Positions 32,471 through 45,666 of a stretch of 64,000 nucleotides of DNA are shown here, one piece after another. Numbering within the stretch: the first letter of the stretch is position 1; each line of letters opens with the position of its first letter. The notes under the pieces are model-generated. The model was not told where the DNA came from. It did not search any database and saw only the letters and a program-made list of their open reading frames with translations. The DNA comes from Glebionis coronaria (taxonomy: Eukaryota > Streptophyta > Magnoliopsida > Asterales > Asteraceae). The stretch covers positions 34,058,255-34,122,254 of the forward strand of contig CM046877.1 in the NCBI GenBank assembly GCA_025667525.1, read 5' to 3'. The translations under genes and the position numbers were made by a program.

Positions 32471-33616
32471 AACTACTACAACTGAGTATGATAAAAATAG
32501 CGTATTGAGTTCTTGCAATTCAGTTAAGAACTTCTTATTTCACACCAAACATGATCGAATAATCTTAAACATGAATTTAAATATGATTTTAAATCTTATT
32601 TTATTTTTCGGGTGCAAAGTATTCTCACATAAACCAATCCACGTGATCTAACGTGTTGGCCTAGATACGTTCTAGATGTAAAATTCTTTTTTTAGCCATT
32701 CTAGGTTGTGACAATATATCGAGTGCATCATTTATCATAAACTAATAAAAGTATGTGTACAAAACTTTTTTCTGTTCAAAAGTTAATATCGGAGCCTTGC
32801 ACACACAATTACATAAATGTCCTACTTAGAAGAGAGTAATAATCGTTTGCTTGTTAATTTTCCTTTTATGTTACAAATAATGTAAGATAGTGTGAAGAAG
32901 TTATTTATCCGTTTTTGTGTAAACTACTATGACATCGTATTTCAGTTTTAAGTCCGGTTAAAACTTAGCTTTATACATTGTTAATAATTAGTTAAATGTG
33001 ACCTGTTTAGTTAGCTTAAACAATAGTTTTTTTTTCTAAACTTTTGTTTCTTCCGTTATGTGTTAATAGTAGTTAGCTTGTTTTATGTGTTAATAATATT
33101 TAACCTGTTTAGTTAGCTTAAACTTTTGTTAATAATTAGTTTTATGGAAAAGTCATTATCTATTGTCTAGAACCCTAAAGAAAATATATTATGCAGTTTG
33201 GAACTTTTTGCAATCATATTCATGATACATATAGTTTGTGAAGAAGTGACTCGTGTGCGTTTCCTCAGTAAAATAAATTTGCAACTTCTGATTTGTTACC
33301 AACGCATCTGTTTTTTTTTTGTAAATACTCTAAAAACATATATTTTGTTGGCAATTAATGAAATTGGTAGTTAAAACATATTTGGGGTGGTTGTTAAAAG
33401 AAACAATATTAGTTAAGGTGTTTATTATGAGTGCAAAAACTATGTTTCTTACTAAGTAAAAATGATTGGTTTAGAGTTTCAAATTTTGACAACCTGGATA
33501 AATAAGAAACTGTCATCAACTTGTGTCTTTGTTGCATAAAATTAAAGCAAGGTTTGTTTGTGTGTACTCTTCTTCTAGGTGGTGTTCCTTGATAGCAAAA
33601 GGGTAGAAGAGGCAAG
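32471..33616. other. Intergenic DNA
   Basis: AT-rich DNA with repeated GTTAGCTTAAAC motifs (about 33010-33130). No gene seen. Confidence 0.35.
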
Positions 33617-34459
33617 TGAATGAAGGAAGGGTAAAATGAATGAGCCAATAAAGATAGTAGGTGAATGAAGGGTCAATCCTTCAAGATTGAGTTCAAAGAT
33701 ACTTAGCTAGTTGACATCTATGTTTGTAGTTAAGATGCAGCATGTGAATTATGATTTAAGCTATGAAAAGAAAACCCATAAGTGCATGCTAGCTGTTTGT
33801 TTCCTAAAATGAGACTTATCTTGTGGACACAAAGGCCCTTTTCCTCTTTTGGAATCTGCAAAATATAAATGAAGGGTGTAACATTTGAAAGGTATATATA
33901 TGCTCTTGAGCAAGCAATGTCGAATGTTGATGATTATCATTGGGAAGTCGGAACAATTAAGAAAGATGAGACAAAGGTTCTTGAACACCTAGTGAATCAC
34001 TAGCACCGAGCATAAGATAAATTACTCCATACTCTTTAAATTTGTTAGGGTTAACTTAGTTTATGTCCAACCACCTAACAACTGAGTCAACATATCAATC
34101 TTTGGTAGAATATGATGAAAAGCAACTTTAAGAGTTTTCAGACATTCAAGTTGTAGCAGCAGACATTCAAGTCGTAGCAGTTACTTCGTCCAACTTTAAC
34201 ACCTTGAAGTTCGTATCCAATATTTCATAATACAAATGTGACCGGTGAAAGGGCTGTATTCTGATACTCTTTAAATATGATTTGATATCAGCAGCGTTTA
34301 TTAAATTCATACTCCGTACATCATTCCATAAATCCGGTTAAAACAGGTTACACATAATAACAGTTCACCGATGCCTTTTCCATCTGTGTCATGATATATG
34401 TTGGCTGCCAGATTTACAAGTACTTTCGAATGTTTCCTTTTCTTGTTCGTTCTAGTGTT

Positions 34460-34620
34460 AATTAGCTTCATTCCCATCTCTCGAAACCCATGAACCAAAC
34501 ACTCCCTAAATACAGAGAGACTTAATACTAAGTCTATCCCTATATATCCAAACACCCCCCTTAACCAAAAAAAAACTATAAAACCAAAACTAATCTCTTC
34601 TTTCTTCTTCCCAGATTAAA
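34460..34620 (+). promoter_or_regulatory. Duplicated TAF7 promoter and leader (block B)
   Basis: TATAAAA at 34577-34583 followed by the CT-rich leader, nearly identical to 12560-12720. The exon it once served is deleted downstream and 3.6 kb of CACTA-type DNA lies between. Confidence 0.55.
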
Positions 34621-35149
34621 AAAAAAATCATAACTTTCCGATTAGACTATTTAATAACTAGCTTTTTGAATTTTTCGATGCCCGAAAAATATTTAACGGG
34701 TACACAGAATAATTGAAATTCAAAAAGTTAGTTACCAAATTCAAAACGGTAGTCGCCCTAGGATTAGTCGGCTCGCAAAACTAAGTATTACTAAAGAAAT
34801 AGTATTAAATAGTCTGATCCTAACGATGATACACGCTACTAAAAAAAAGTGACAAGTAGTTTCTTTATAGATAGCAATTTTATGAATACCCTTTATAGCT
34901 ATAACATTATCCGTTATCGAAATGTACCCGTTTATTTGTAATCTTTATTAGTGCTCATGTGGTTTCTGATTTGTGTAATGATGTTTGGGTCATTCTACTA
35001 TTTTCGGCTTATTTTCTGGAATGTATGAGTTTATAAGCTTAAATAAGTCATAAGTTTGTGGTATGCAAAAATGTCAACTTTTGGCGTTGTGTTTGTACTT
35101 GTTTAGGGGTTGTTTTAGTTTGTTATATAACCTACGGATTTCCCACAAA

Positions 35150-35890
35150 AGCATTGACAAAGGTTTCCGTGGGAAAGTCGTGGGAAAATCGTGACAAATT
35201 ACCCACGGACTTCCCACGGATTGCAAATTACCCACGGATTTCCCACGGATTACAAAACTATTTTAGTTATTTTACACATCCGTGGGAAAACTGTGGCAAA
35301 TTACCCACGGATTTCCCACGGCATACACATTATTATTATTATTTATCTATCCGTGGGAAATTCGTGGGTAATTTACCCACGGATTTCCCACGGACAACGT
35401 TTTATTTTATTATTTATTCATCCGTGGGAAATCTGTGGGTAAATTACCCACGGATTTCCCACGGATAACAAATTATTTTATTATCTATTCATTCGTGGGA
35501 AATTCGTGGGTAATTTACCCACGGATTTCCCACGGACAACATATTATTTTATTATTTATCCATCCGTGGGAAATCCGTGGGTAATTTACCCACGGATTTC
35601 CCACGGATAACATAATATTTTATTATTTATCTATCCGTGGGAAATCCGTGGGTAATTTACCCAAGAATTTCCCATGGAACTCATAATATTTTATTAATTA
35701 TACATCCGTGGGAAATCTGTGGGTAATTTACCCACGGATTTCCCACGGAAAACACATTATTTTGTTATTTACATATCCGTGGGAAATGTGTGGGTAAACT
35801 ACCCACGGATTTCCCACGGATTACAGATTTCCCACGGATTTCCCACATATTACCCACATATTTCCCACGGACTACCAATATTTTGTGATT
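35150..35890. repeat. Array of near-perfect palindromes in the CACTA-type element
   Basis: About ten units of 60-75 bp. Each holds an arm CCGTGGGAAATCCGTGGGT followed by its reverse complement around a centre of AATTT, separated by TTATTTTATTATTTATCC-like spacers. One at 35562-35608 is a 47-bp palindrome with a single mismatched centre. Such subterminal repeats usually bind the transposase in CACTA elements. Confidence 0.85.
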
Positions 35891-35899
35891 TATACATCC

Positions 35900-36135
35900 G
35901 TGAGAAAGTTGATAAAAGTTTATTCAATAAAACATACAAACTACATTATAAAGTCGATAAAAAGTTAAACAATAAAACATACGAATTATATTACAAAGTC
36001 GAAAAAACATACGAATTATATTAAAAAGATGATAAAACATACGAATTACATTACAAAGTCGATAAAACATACGAATTACATTACGAAGTAGATAAAACAT
36101 ACGAATTACATTACGAAGTAGATAAAACATACGAA
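35900..36135. repeat. 30-bp tandem repeat
   Basis: About seven to eight units of the type AAAACATACGAATTACATTA followed by CGAAGTAGAT, some shortened. Low coding potential. Confidence 0.8.
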
Positions 36136-36194
36136 TTAGATTACGAAGTCGAGATGCTAAATTGACTAAATGACAAACTACTGCAAACTAATGT

Positions 36195-37690
36195 TCCCCA
36201 CTACTGTTTCGAACATCTCGTATACAACGATACCCTTTGAACATATCGTATACAACGATACCTACTCCTTTGAACATCTCGTATACAACGATGCCCTATC
36301 GACTACTTATTTGAACATCTCGTATACAACGATACCCTATCGACTACTCATTTGAACATCTCGTGTACAACGATACCCTATCGACTACTGTTTCGAACAT
36401 CTCGTATACAACGATACCCTTTAAACATATCGTATACAATGATACCTACTCCTTTGAACATCTCGTATACAACGATACCCTTTGAACATATCGTATACAA
36501 CGATACCTACTCTTTTGAACATCTCGTATACAACGATGCCCTATCGACTACTTGAACATATCGTATACAACGATAGATACTCCTTTGAACATCTCGTATA
36601 CAACGATGCCCTATCGACTACTCATTTGAACATCACGTATACAACGATACCCTATCGACTACTCATTTGAACATCTCGTGTATAACGATACCCTATCGAC
36701 TACTATTTTGAACATCTCGTATACAACGATACCCTATCGCCTACTCATTTGAACATCTCGTATATAACGATACCCTTTAAACATATCGTATACAACAATA
36801 CCTACTCCTTTGAACATCTCGTATTCGACTACATATTTGAACATCTCGTATACAACGATACCCTATCGACTACTCATTTGAACATCTCGTATACAACGAT
36901 ACCCTATCGACTACTCATTTGAACATCTTGTGCACAACGATACCCGATCGACTACTCATTTGAACATATCCTATACAATGATACCCTATCGACTACTCCT
37001 TTGAACATCTCGTATACAACGGACACTCATTTGAACATCTTGTATACAACGACACCCTATCGACTACTCATTTGAACATCTCGTATCGACCACTCCTTTG
37101 AACATCTCGTGTACAATGATACCATTTGAACATCTCGTATCGACTACTCCTTTGAACATCTCATATACAACGATACCCTTTGAACATCTCGTATAGACTA
37201 CTCCTTTGAACATCTCGTATACAACGATAACCTTTGAACATCTCGCATTGACTACTCCTTTGAACATCTCGTATACAACCATACCCTATCAACTACTCCT
37301 TTGAAGATCTCGTATACAAAAGACGCTCCTTTGAACATCTCGTATACAACGATACCCTTTGAGCATCTCGTATCGACCACTCATTTGAACATCTTGTATA
37401 CAACAATACCTCTTGAACATATCGTATACAACGATACCCTATCGACTACTATTTTGAACATCTCGTATACAACGATACCCTATCGACTACTCATTTGAAC
37501 ATCTCGTGTATAACGATACCCTAGCGACTACTATTTGAACATCTTGTATACAACGATGCCCTATCGACTACTTATTTGAACATCTCGTGTACAACGATAC
37601 CCTATCGACTACTCATTTGAACATCTCCTGTATAACGATACCCTATCGACTACTCATTTGAACATCTCGTGTACAACGATACCCTATTCT
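36195..37690. repeat. 41-bp minisatellite
   Basis: About 35 to 40 variant units built from TTTGAACATCTCGTATACAA, CGATACCCTATCGACTACTC and TCCTTTGAACATCTCG, with frequent internal deletions. It gives long but meaningless reading frames on both strands. Many units contain GTATAC and the short inverted pair CGATA/TATCG. Confidence 0.9.
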
Positions 37691-38230
37691 TATAACTTTT
37701 ATAATCACAATTGCCAGGCTATCTATTTTATAAACAAGAAGTTACATGGGATTCTTGAGATGCTGAGATCAAACCTTTCCTCTAGTGTGATTCAGGTGAT
37801 TAGAAAACCAACTTTCCATCTTTTGTTACTTATTTTTTAGTGTCATCAGTGTGTTTAACCTTATGTCTAGATTCTTTATATTCTAATAAGTAATCACACA
37901 ACTTTTGCAGCAGCCGCGGACTTACTACCTTGGGACAAAACACACGATGATAAGTTGGAGTTATCTGGTCAAAATATCCTCCCTGAAACTGAGCAAAACT
38001 GAGCGACGTGCTAAATCAGGACCTTGCTAGTTTGATTTGGCATTAAACTTTGTTTTTTGTGTTAGAAGTTAGAACTATTCGGTTGTAGTATGTCGATATC
38101 ACTTTAGGATTACGGATTATGTTTAAAGGGAGACACACTTATGTATACAGGTATTTGATATGTTTATTTGGTGATATATTAATGGTTTTTATTGTTTCAT
38201 AATCAGTTTTTCATATTTTTAGATATTGGA
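37690..38230 (+). other. Nonrepetitive core of the CACTA-type element
   Basis: Contains GTGTGATTCAG/GTGATT and a later TTTTGCAG/CAGCCGCGG with a short open stretch ending AACTGA. This looks like intron borders and a last exon of a transposon gene, but no transposase domain is recognisable. Confidence 0.25.
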
Positions 38231-38239
38231 ATCCGAAAA

Positions 38240-38720
38240 TTAAAATTGTGGGAAATTCGTGGGAAATAATTGTGGGAAATCCGTGGGAAATAATTGTGGG
38301 AAATCCGTGGGAAACACATGTAAAATGGGTACTGAAATTTGTGGGAAATCCGTGGGAAACATATGGGAAAATGGTTGTAAAACTTGTGTGAAATCGGTGG
38401 GAAAATGGTTGTGTGAAATCTGTGGGAAAAAAGTTTGTGGGAAATCCGTGGGAAAATGTATGTGGGAAATCTGTGAGAAAAAGTTCGTGGGAAATCCGTG
38501 GGAAAAAATCTCACATCATTTATGTTAAAAATGTGTAATAATAACCGTGGGAAATCCGTGGGAAAATGGTCAACGCTCTGTGGGAAATTCCGTGGGAAAA
38601 TATTTACCCACGATGTTTTTACAAACGGAACAATTCCGTGGGAAATCCGTGGGTAAAGGCCCTTTCCCACTGGATTTCCCACAGAACTTGCTGTGGGTAA
38701 AGGCTGTTTTTCTAGTAGTG
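38240..38720. repeat. Right-end subterminal repeats and CACTA terminus
   Basis: Some 15 or more copies of GTGGGAAATCCGTGGGAAA, mostly in one orientation, then the terminal CTTTACCCACAGC/CACTACTAG region in reverse. They mirror the left array in sequence. Confidence 0.8.
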
Positions 38721-39855
38721 ATTTACATATAAGAGCTGTTTTTTATAATAATCTTTATAAATATGCAATTTTGTGAATACTCATATTATTCGTTATTGGA
38801 ATGTGTCTTGGTGCTATAAACTTTGTGTCTTTTGCGTTTATTTGTAATCTTTATTAGTGCCCATGTGGTTTTTTGTTTAGGGTAATCATGTTTAGGTCAT
38901 TCTACTATCTATTGGTGTTTGGAGTAGCTTATTTTCTGGAATTATAAGCTTAAATAAGTCATAAGCTCGTACTCTGCGAAAAAAGGTAGCTTTTGGTGTT
39001 GTGTTGTGCTAGTTTAGGTGGTTTGTTTAGCTTATTCATGAGCTATTTTGTTTGATTTCTTTTTTTCTATCTAGAAGCCTGTTTTGGCTTATTTTCTTAC
39101 TTATGAGCTCATTATAACCTAAAACATGAAGACAAGCCGAAATGATGGGCCCAATGCCCTAATTAGAAATAGGCTCATAAGCCAGAAAATAAGCTAAAAC
39201 AAACACCCCCTACATTGTTAAGGTGGATCACTTCACTATTAAATCCGGTATATTAGTTACACGTAATATTAAGTTTATGTCTTTTGCATTTATTTCTGTT
39301 CTAGATTAAGGTTCAAGTAGTTTTTTGTTTTGGTCATTTTAGAGGGTGTTTTGGACTGTTTATTTTTTATATTTATGTTTCCTGCTTATAAATAAGCACT
39401 GATAAGCTGTTTACTTAAGAGCATTAGAATTGGAGTTTGTGTTTTGCGTTAACTATCTTTAACATGCGATAGAACTAAAAAAGATATAATTTGTTTGAAA
39501 CTTTATTTGAATCCATTTTTAAAGGATCTAGGATAAATATGACAGTAAAAAGAAAGATGTAATTAAGTCTCAAATAAGCACTTTAATCAAGCTGTTTCTT
39601 ATGTGCTTTGCAATGTTTATTTTACCTCGAAATAAGCAGATAAGTAGAAGGAGTTTGAGCGACACAAAACTTGCTTCTGCTTAAAAACAAACAGATAAGC
39701 AGAAAAAACAGCAATCTCAAGCACCCCTTTTACTCTGCATATACTTTAAATTATGTCATTGTACTACTGTTATTCATCGCTTCATCCAGGTCACTGTATT
39801 GTCAAAAACCGGGTATATGGTATATTAGTAATCGGATATATAAGTTTAAAAAAGC

Positions 39856-39863
39856 TTAATAAT
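39856..39863. other. Deletion scar of TAF7 exon 1 in block B
   Basis: TTAATAAT occurs once here, but twice in block A (14520-14527 and 14806-14813) flanking the TAF7 exon 1 copy. Block B is joined exactly as if one repeat and the 278 bp between them were removed. Confidence 0.85.
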
Positions 39864-40177
39864 CATATTCAGATAATCAGCCGTGGCCAAGTAGATTAAT
39901 AGGTTGCAGGAGGTCATATTTTGGACGTGGTTATGAGGTTTGAAGGGCTCCAAGTCAGCAGCCATGCGCTTGCTTTATGCCTTTATCTGCTTATGACGGT
40001 GGCATACATATTAATGGAAATTGATAGTCTGTAAGTTGAACTAATAAAGGGGCTGTTTGGAAACTTGTTTTTTTAAACTCTTGATTTTTAAAAGAACAGA
40101 TATTAATGAGTTCTCCAAACAGCCCCAGGTAAATGCAAGTTGTGTCTGAACTCACCTATTTACTTTGTTTTACGCAG

Positions 40178-40974
40178 GGAACCACGTGGATTTGGTTTTG
40201 TTCAGTTTGTGGAGCCTGCTGATGCTGAAGAAGCGAAGTATCAGATGGATGGTCAGATTCTTTTGGGCCGGCAAATGACAGTTGTTTTTGCTGAGGAGAA
40301 TCGAAAGAAACCTTCCGATATGAGTGTTAGAGAGCATAGGTACATTTAGTGATTGTTAATTATCTGATAAAGTATATATTTAATTTTTATGTACAAGTTT
40401 TCATCAGCTTATGTATAATGTATGTTATTGCAGGAGTAGCAGCAGATTTAGCAGTGATCGTAGGCGGTCACCTCCCCCTCGTTACTCTCGTTCACCTCGC
40501 TATGCCCGGTCCCCACCTCGTCGCTATTCCAGATCACCATATCCCCGCCGTGATTACTCTCCTGCACCCAGAAGAAGGCACTACTCAAGGTAAACGCATA
40601 TTGATCCTGCAAAAATTTATTCTCGTTCTAGAATTACAATCTATATCTTGCAAAATTGGTAGACTTTATTGCCAAACGCCAATCGCTGCATTGACTTACT
40701 GTACATATATTTTGGCAGGTCGGTTTCACCTGTAGAGAAAAGGTACAGTCGTGAAAGATCATACTCATACTCACCAGTAAGAGACCGTTCTCCATCTCAT
40801 GATGGCGCACCTAGGAGCCCAAGTCGCAGTCCTATTAATGAATCAAGGAGTCGAAGCCGTCGTCCTGTAAGGGACGTAAGCAGGAGTCCTAGTCGTAGCA
40901 GAAGCAGAAGTGCTGATCCAAGTGATTACGACAGAGATGTGCCTCCGCACAGGGATGCTTCTGTTAGTCCATGA
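40178..40974 (+). pseudogene. SC35-like SR splicing factor, 3' half (copy B)
   Basis: Exons 40178-40339, 40434-40589 and 40719-40974, with the same junctions and phases as copy A and only a few substitutions (SVREHR for RVREHR, SSDRRR for SSGRRR). It encodes RNP1 PRGFGFVQF, VVFAEENRKKP and the SP/RS tail ending DASVSP. The RRM N-terminal half and start are missing. The intron after the first exon lacks about 30 bp present in A. The open frames suggest recent duplication rather than proof of function. Confidence 0.88.
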
Positions 40975-41744
40975 GAAGTGCTGTTCTTTAAACATGTTTG
41001 AGGGAGGGTTGTAGCGCGTTTGATCGAATGGTGGTTGTTTTTATCCAAAATCAAGGAGTGGTAATATGAATTCTTAGAACTTTATGCTCTCTTGTTATAG
41101 TATAAAACTTAGTCTTGTCGACTTTGTTATTAAATTTGAGTTTAAGTGATTGGATCATAAAGTTTATAACTTTACATATCTATTAACATGATTAGATATA
41201 ACACATGTCTAAGGACTTGTTTTGCTTGTGTCTACAGTTTGAGCATTAAGTTTAAGCCCATCGAATGTACTTAAGTAATCAACCTCTTACATCGGAAATT
41301 TGGAATAGTTTCCTTACAAGAGTGCTCGGTATTCTCATGCCATGACTTCAAGTAGGCTTATGAAAGCTTTTATAAGCTTCAAGCTTTCGTAAGTACATCA
41401 TAGTTTTGACATATGCATGAAGGGCCTGTAATCCATTAAACATATTTATATATTGGATTAAGAAGATTCATCTCAATATTAACACCTTGACCATGATCAG
41501 ATGAGCTATTTTCTGGGTGCAAATGATAACAGAGTAGCAAATATTGATAAAATTAACCATCCTCATCAGTAAAAAAAGAAAAAAAAACACATATGAAAGA
41601 AAACATTAATACTTAGATTAGATAGTCATCTGCTACACTTTCATTAATAACATCCTTAAAACTAAATTCCACTTCACTTCATAAGTAAAACACTAGTAGT
41701 AGTAACTAAAAACATCAAATTGTTGGAAAACTCTTCATACATTG

Positions 41745-42155
41745 ACTGGAAACTCATTACACGCCCAGATCTCCAGATATTCATCACGGTGCCATCATGC
41801 GTCCAGATATTCATCCAACCCGGCCCCAAAATTTCCCCCAATTTTCTTCCCCTGGTGGATAAAAAACATACAACATCCCCATTCTTGATAAATAATGCAT
41901 CAACCTATCTCGGGCCTGCATCGGGTTATCATCTCAGAACTTAAACCAGACATACACATCCTCTAAACGATCATTTCTCGGTACTTGTAAACGGCTTGTT
42001 TCTAGGCAGACCACACAGTCATAGCAGGTGCAGCGACCCCTATATTGATTTTGAGGAGGTTGGGTTTTGAGGTACCTTCTGAAAATCAACATAGGGTTCG
42101 CTGCCTCCTGCTACGACTGTGTTGGCTTGCCTAAAACAGGCCGTTTAGAGGACAT
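41745..42155. pseudogene. Head-to-head pair of small-gene fragments (block B)
   Basis: Nearly identical to 16945-17345, including the stops in the minus arm and the facing ATTGATTTTGAGGAGG / GAAAATCAAC arms. It is a copy, not an independent event. Confidence 0.7.
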
Positions 42156-42314
42156 TTTTTTTCCAACGAAACACTCTGCCGGATTAAGTTGATGCTAATA
42201 ATTGCTGAAATAATTAACCAATTAACCATAACATAAGTAAAATGACATATGAAAGACAACAAGTTCTGGTTCTGGTTCTAGTTCTAGTTCTAGATCACAT
42301 TATTCAAAACATTA

Positions 42315-42412
42315 ATTGTTTTTGTGGTGGTGGTGGGTATCGAGCAGGTTGTTTTTGTGGACTTTGAGCTCTTGGGTTCACATAACAAAATCTTCTAATC
42401 ATTGTTGATGCT
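42315..42412 (-). pseudogene. Remnant of the 142-residue gene (block B)
   Basis: Only the N-terminal codons (RRFCYVNPRAQSP and part of the Pro-rich run) remain before sequence jumps to the 3' flank at AACATTAATTG. About 400 bp of the gene seen at 17520-17900 is missing. Its start codon context is also changed (ATTAGAAGATTTT). The upstream TATA box survives. Confidence 0.8.
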
Positions 42413-42489
42413 AGAAAATAAACCAAGTGTTGTGACATTTTTGCAATCAAAGTACTATTTATATACAGACGGAAGAGTGACATATTTGC

Positions 42490-44990
42490 AAAAAGGATCT
42501 CTAACTTTTAACTTTTTTTTGTATAACAAACTTGATGAGCGTATATTTGTCGATTCATTCGGAACTAAATACCATTCAATCGACACGAATTGACAAAAAT
42601 CAAAACGGTCAAATGGCATAAAAACGTATTTAAGTTGGGGACATTTTCCAATCAAGGTATTTAACTTTTTTTCAGCCAACTTTGTTATATAAGCAATTTA
42701 GGTTTTTCCGTCACTTTCCGTTATAAACTAACGATCATTTTTTTGTTTTCATACATGAATCTTTTATAAAATTTAAGGTTTTTTTTGACAATTTTAACCT
42801 TACGATTTGACCAAAAAAGTGAAAATTACATGATCAAGAAACATATTACTCCGTACATAATGCTACTACCTAACTATTTACGTGATCAAAGTCCCCTAAT
42901 AACTTACATGGTCAAAAAACAGAAAATATAATCTAGTGAACTGGTCAAAAGATCATAATAAATTGATGCTAGCAACATGATATCACATAATTAATTTCTG
43001 ATTCTGATAAATACTGTAATAAGTATAATAATTTGGATGCAAACTTCATGATACCAGTTTTTGCAAATTATGAGTAAAATTCACAATTGTTGTAAACTTC
43101 AGGATTTTCTATATATGGCATAGTACTCTTAAAAGTTTTAGCTACATGATATGGCTTTGTGCAAATTATGAGTAAAACATGTAGCTTCATAACCACATAC
43201 AGGGAGTCTTAATCTTACATGCATTCATAACCACATTACAGGGAGTCTTAATCTTACATGCATTTGTACTTTTTCTACATCTCATATGACTGCAGGGTTG
43301 CTGCTCCCATATTGGTTTGTCTTTTAGGAGCAAATTGAAAATTTGTTGTTAAAAAAACAAATTTCTAATATAATGTACTCAGGTTCTTAAGAGAGTAGTA
43401 GTTCTATGTTTATGTAGTAGGTATAAAATTTTCAAAAGATTGTTTTATGATGTTTAAATAAATCGAATAAAAAGAACTATACTATACAAAAAAATTCGTT
43501 ATACACCATTAATTCAAAACTATAACCGAGAACTACCCGCAACGAAAACAAGAAAAAATCGTGCCACACATAATTTACGATCCCGGATCCGCCACTGAGT
43601 GGTAATATGAATTCTTAAACACTTTAAACTTAGTCTAGTTAAACTTTGTTATTAAATTTGAGTTTATGTGGTTGCATCATAAAAACCAATTTAACCATCT
43701 ATTGTTTGTGATGTTTATAACTTTACATATCTCTTACATGATTAGATAAAAAATATGTTTAAGAACTGACTTACTTGTGTCTAAAGTTTTGGGTATCCTC
43801 ACGCCTTCAAATAGGCTTATGAAAGCTTTTATAAGCTTCAAGCGTTCATAAGCCCTGTACATCATAGTTTTGCCAGTTTTGCCATTTGTTGTTGATGTAT
43901 AATTTGTTTTTAGGTTAAAAGCTATAAAATAACCATGTATTTTTAGTTTTGTGCCGACTTAGATACATTTATTTTCTGGTTTATACCTCTTTTTTCTGGT
44001 TCAATAACTTCAACATACATGTTTTTCTGGTTCAATAACTTTAACAACATACTTGTTTGTTGTATCACAATGTTACTACTTACCAACGTATAAATTATAA
44101 TCTAACTAAAATTACATCGCAAATACGCATAAGTTACATGATTTATTTGTAAGAAAAACACGAAAAAATCAAAATCTGGTCGGGTCCGGAGAATCCAAAC
44201 CTGACAGGTCTAATCAGGTTTTGAAAATGTGAAACCCAGTTTAATATGACCCTTTTTTTTAACAGACCGAGTCAACTGATTGATATTGCCAGAACTAACC
44301 AGGTTTCTAAACATTGTCTTTCCATTAACACTCTATAAAATCCCAAAACAACAAAATCTATACAAGGAGAAAAAACCTCACAATTAATTATAGAGTTTAT
44401 TATAAACACACAGTCAAACAAATTAAATCGCTTGATATGATATTAAATTAGTATTTTTTTTTATTTTTTAAAAACATTAATAAATATATTAGGATATTTT
44501 GATTGTTTTTCATTGTTTTTTCTTAACTTTGTATTCTCATGCCATGACTTCAAGTAGGCTTATGAAAGCTTTTATAAGCTTCAAGCGTTCATAAGTACAT
44601 CATAGTTTAGCATGCAATCCATTAAACATATTTATATATTGGATTAAGAAGATTCATCTCAATATTAACACATATGATTGTAAAATAGCTTAATTATGTA
44701 ATTTGGAGACTTGTGATCAAATCTTTTTGTAGACTTTATGGACCATACATATTCCTTGCTCGTGATGTTGCCTATCTGGTCATGGTCATGGTGATGTTGC
44801 CTGGCCACATACCTTATTAAAATTTAAATCATATCTAACGTTATTTTCTGGGTGCAAACTGCAAAGCATTCTCACAAAAACTAATCCATCATAACTGATC
44901 TAGAAAGAGTGTTGGCCTAGACATAAGTTTTGGCATGAAGTCCTAACAGCTACCCTAAAAGCTACCCTAAAAGCTTTTGGCGTTGTCTTT
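42490..44990. other. Noncoding DNA shared with block A
   Basis: Matches 18070-18830, 19268-19592 and 20696-22600 with the A-specific insertions absent. Contains two further copies of SR downstream motifs (about 43600 and 44540). No gene. Confidence 0.6.
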
Positions 44991-45013
44991 TTCTCAACTT
45001 GAAGATCAAAATT

Positions 45014-45220
45014 AGAATTCAAAACGCATGGGTAATCTCATTCATCAGGTTCCAAGGTGTCAGGCAAACATGTGAAGCTAGTCTTGTCCCATCACCAACT
45101 TTTCCACCTAATAGTACTATTTTTTCTGGTGAGATTGAAAGGGATTCACGTGAATCAATTGAAGAAGGGTGTGTCAACTTTTATGAGCCTAATCTTCTCC
45201 AACAACTTCCTTTTAACTAA
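45014..45220 (+). pseudogene. Conserved exon-like fragment of unknown gene (copy B)
   Basis: Same frame as 22634-22849 (RFQGVRQTCEASLVPSPTFP, GCVNFYEPNLLQQLPFN, stop). No ATG in the preceding frame. Family not recognised. Confidence 0.35.
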
Positions 45221-45666
45221 TTTTTTTAAATCCTTATTGCATTTACTGTGTTTGGAAATTGAGTATCATATTTTCAAAATGTAGATGACAAATGTTATGA
45301 TGGATTAATGAAAAAAATTAAATCAGTGATATACAAAAATTAAATCAAATGATAACACGTAGCAAATATTGATAAAATTAACCATCCTCATCAGTAAAAA
45401 AAGAAAAAAAAATACACATATGAAAGAAAACATTTAATACTTACATTAGATAGTCATCTGCTAAACTTTCATTAATAACATCATTAAAACCCTTAAAACT
45501 AAATTCCACTTCACTTCATAAGTAAAATACTACTGTAGTAAATAAAAACATCAAATTGTTGGAAACCTCTTCATACATTGACTGAAAACTCATTACGCGC
45601 CCAGATAAGATCTCGAGATATTCATCACGGTGCCATCAATCTAGTGGTGCCATCATGCGTCAAGAT

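Larger units (their letters stand above)
35133..38720. mobile_element. CACTA-type element built of tandem and hairpin repeats
   Basis: The right end read in reverse begins CACTACTAGAAAAACAGCC, a standard CACTA (En/Spm) terminus. The left end, fixed by comparison with block A at about 13230, starts ACCTACGGATTTCCC and lacks the CACTA motif, so it is 5'-truncated. The interior holds four repeat zones: palindromic CCGTGGGAAAT units (35150-35890), a 30-bp array (35900-36135), a 41-bp minisatellite (36195-37690), and inverted-orientation GTGGGAAATCCGTGGGAAA repeats (38240-38700). 37690-38230 is nonrepetitive and may hold remnant exons. No full transposase. Confidence 0.82.

Noticed and set aside
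36170..37840. Several open frames on both strands with repeated NISYTTIPYRLLI-type peptides
   Set aside because: They are translations of the 41-bp minisatellite. 41 is not a multiple of 3, the frames shift constantly, and both strands are open.
38203..38682. 159-residue minus-strand frame with FPRISH repeats
   Set aside because: It is the CACTA subterminal repeat GTGGGAAATCCGTGGGAAA read in reverse; the same peptide appears in 35058-36024.
42455..42679. 74-residue minus-strand frame identical in both blocks (also 18035-18259)
   Set aside because: Conserved only because the surrounding noncoding DNA is equally identical; it overlaps the promoter of the 142-residue gene and has no recognisable features.
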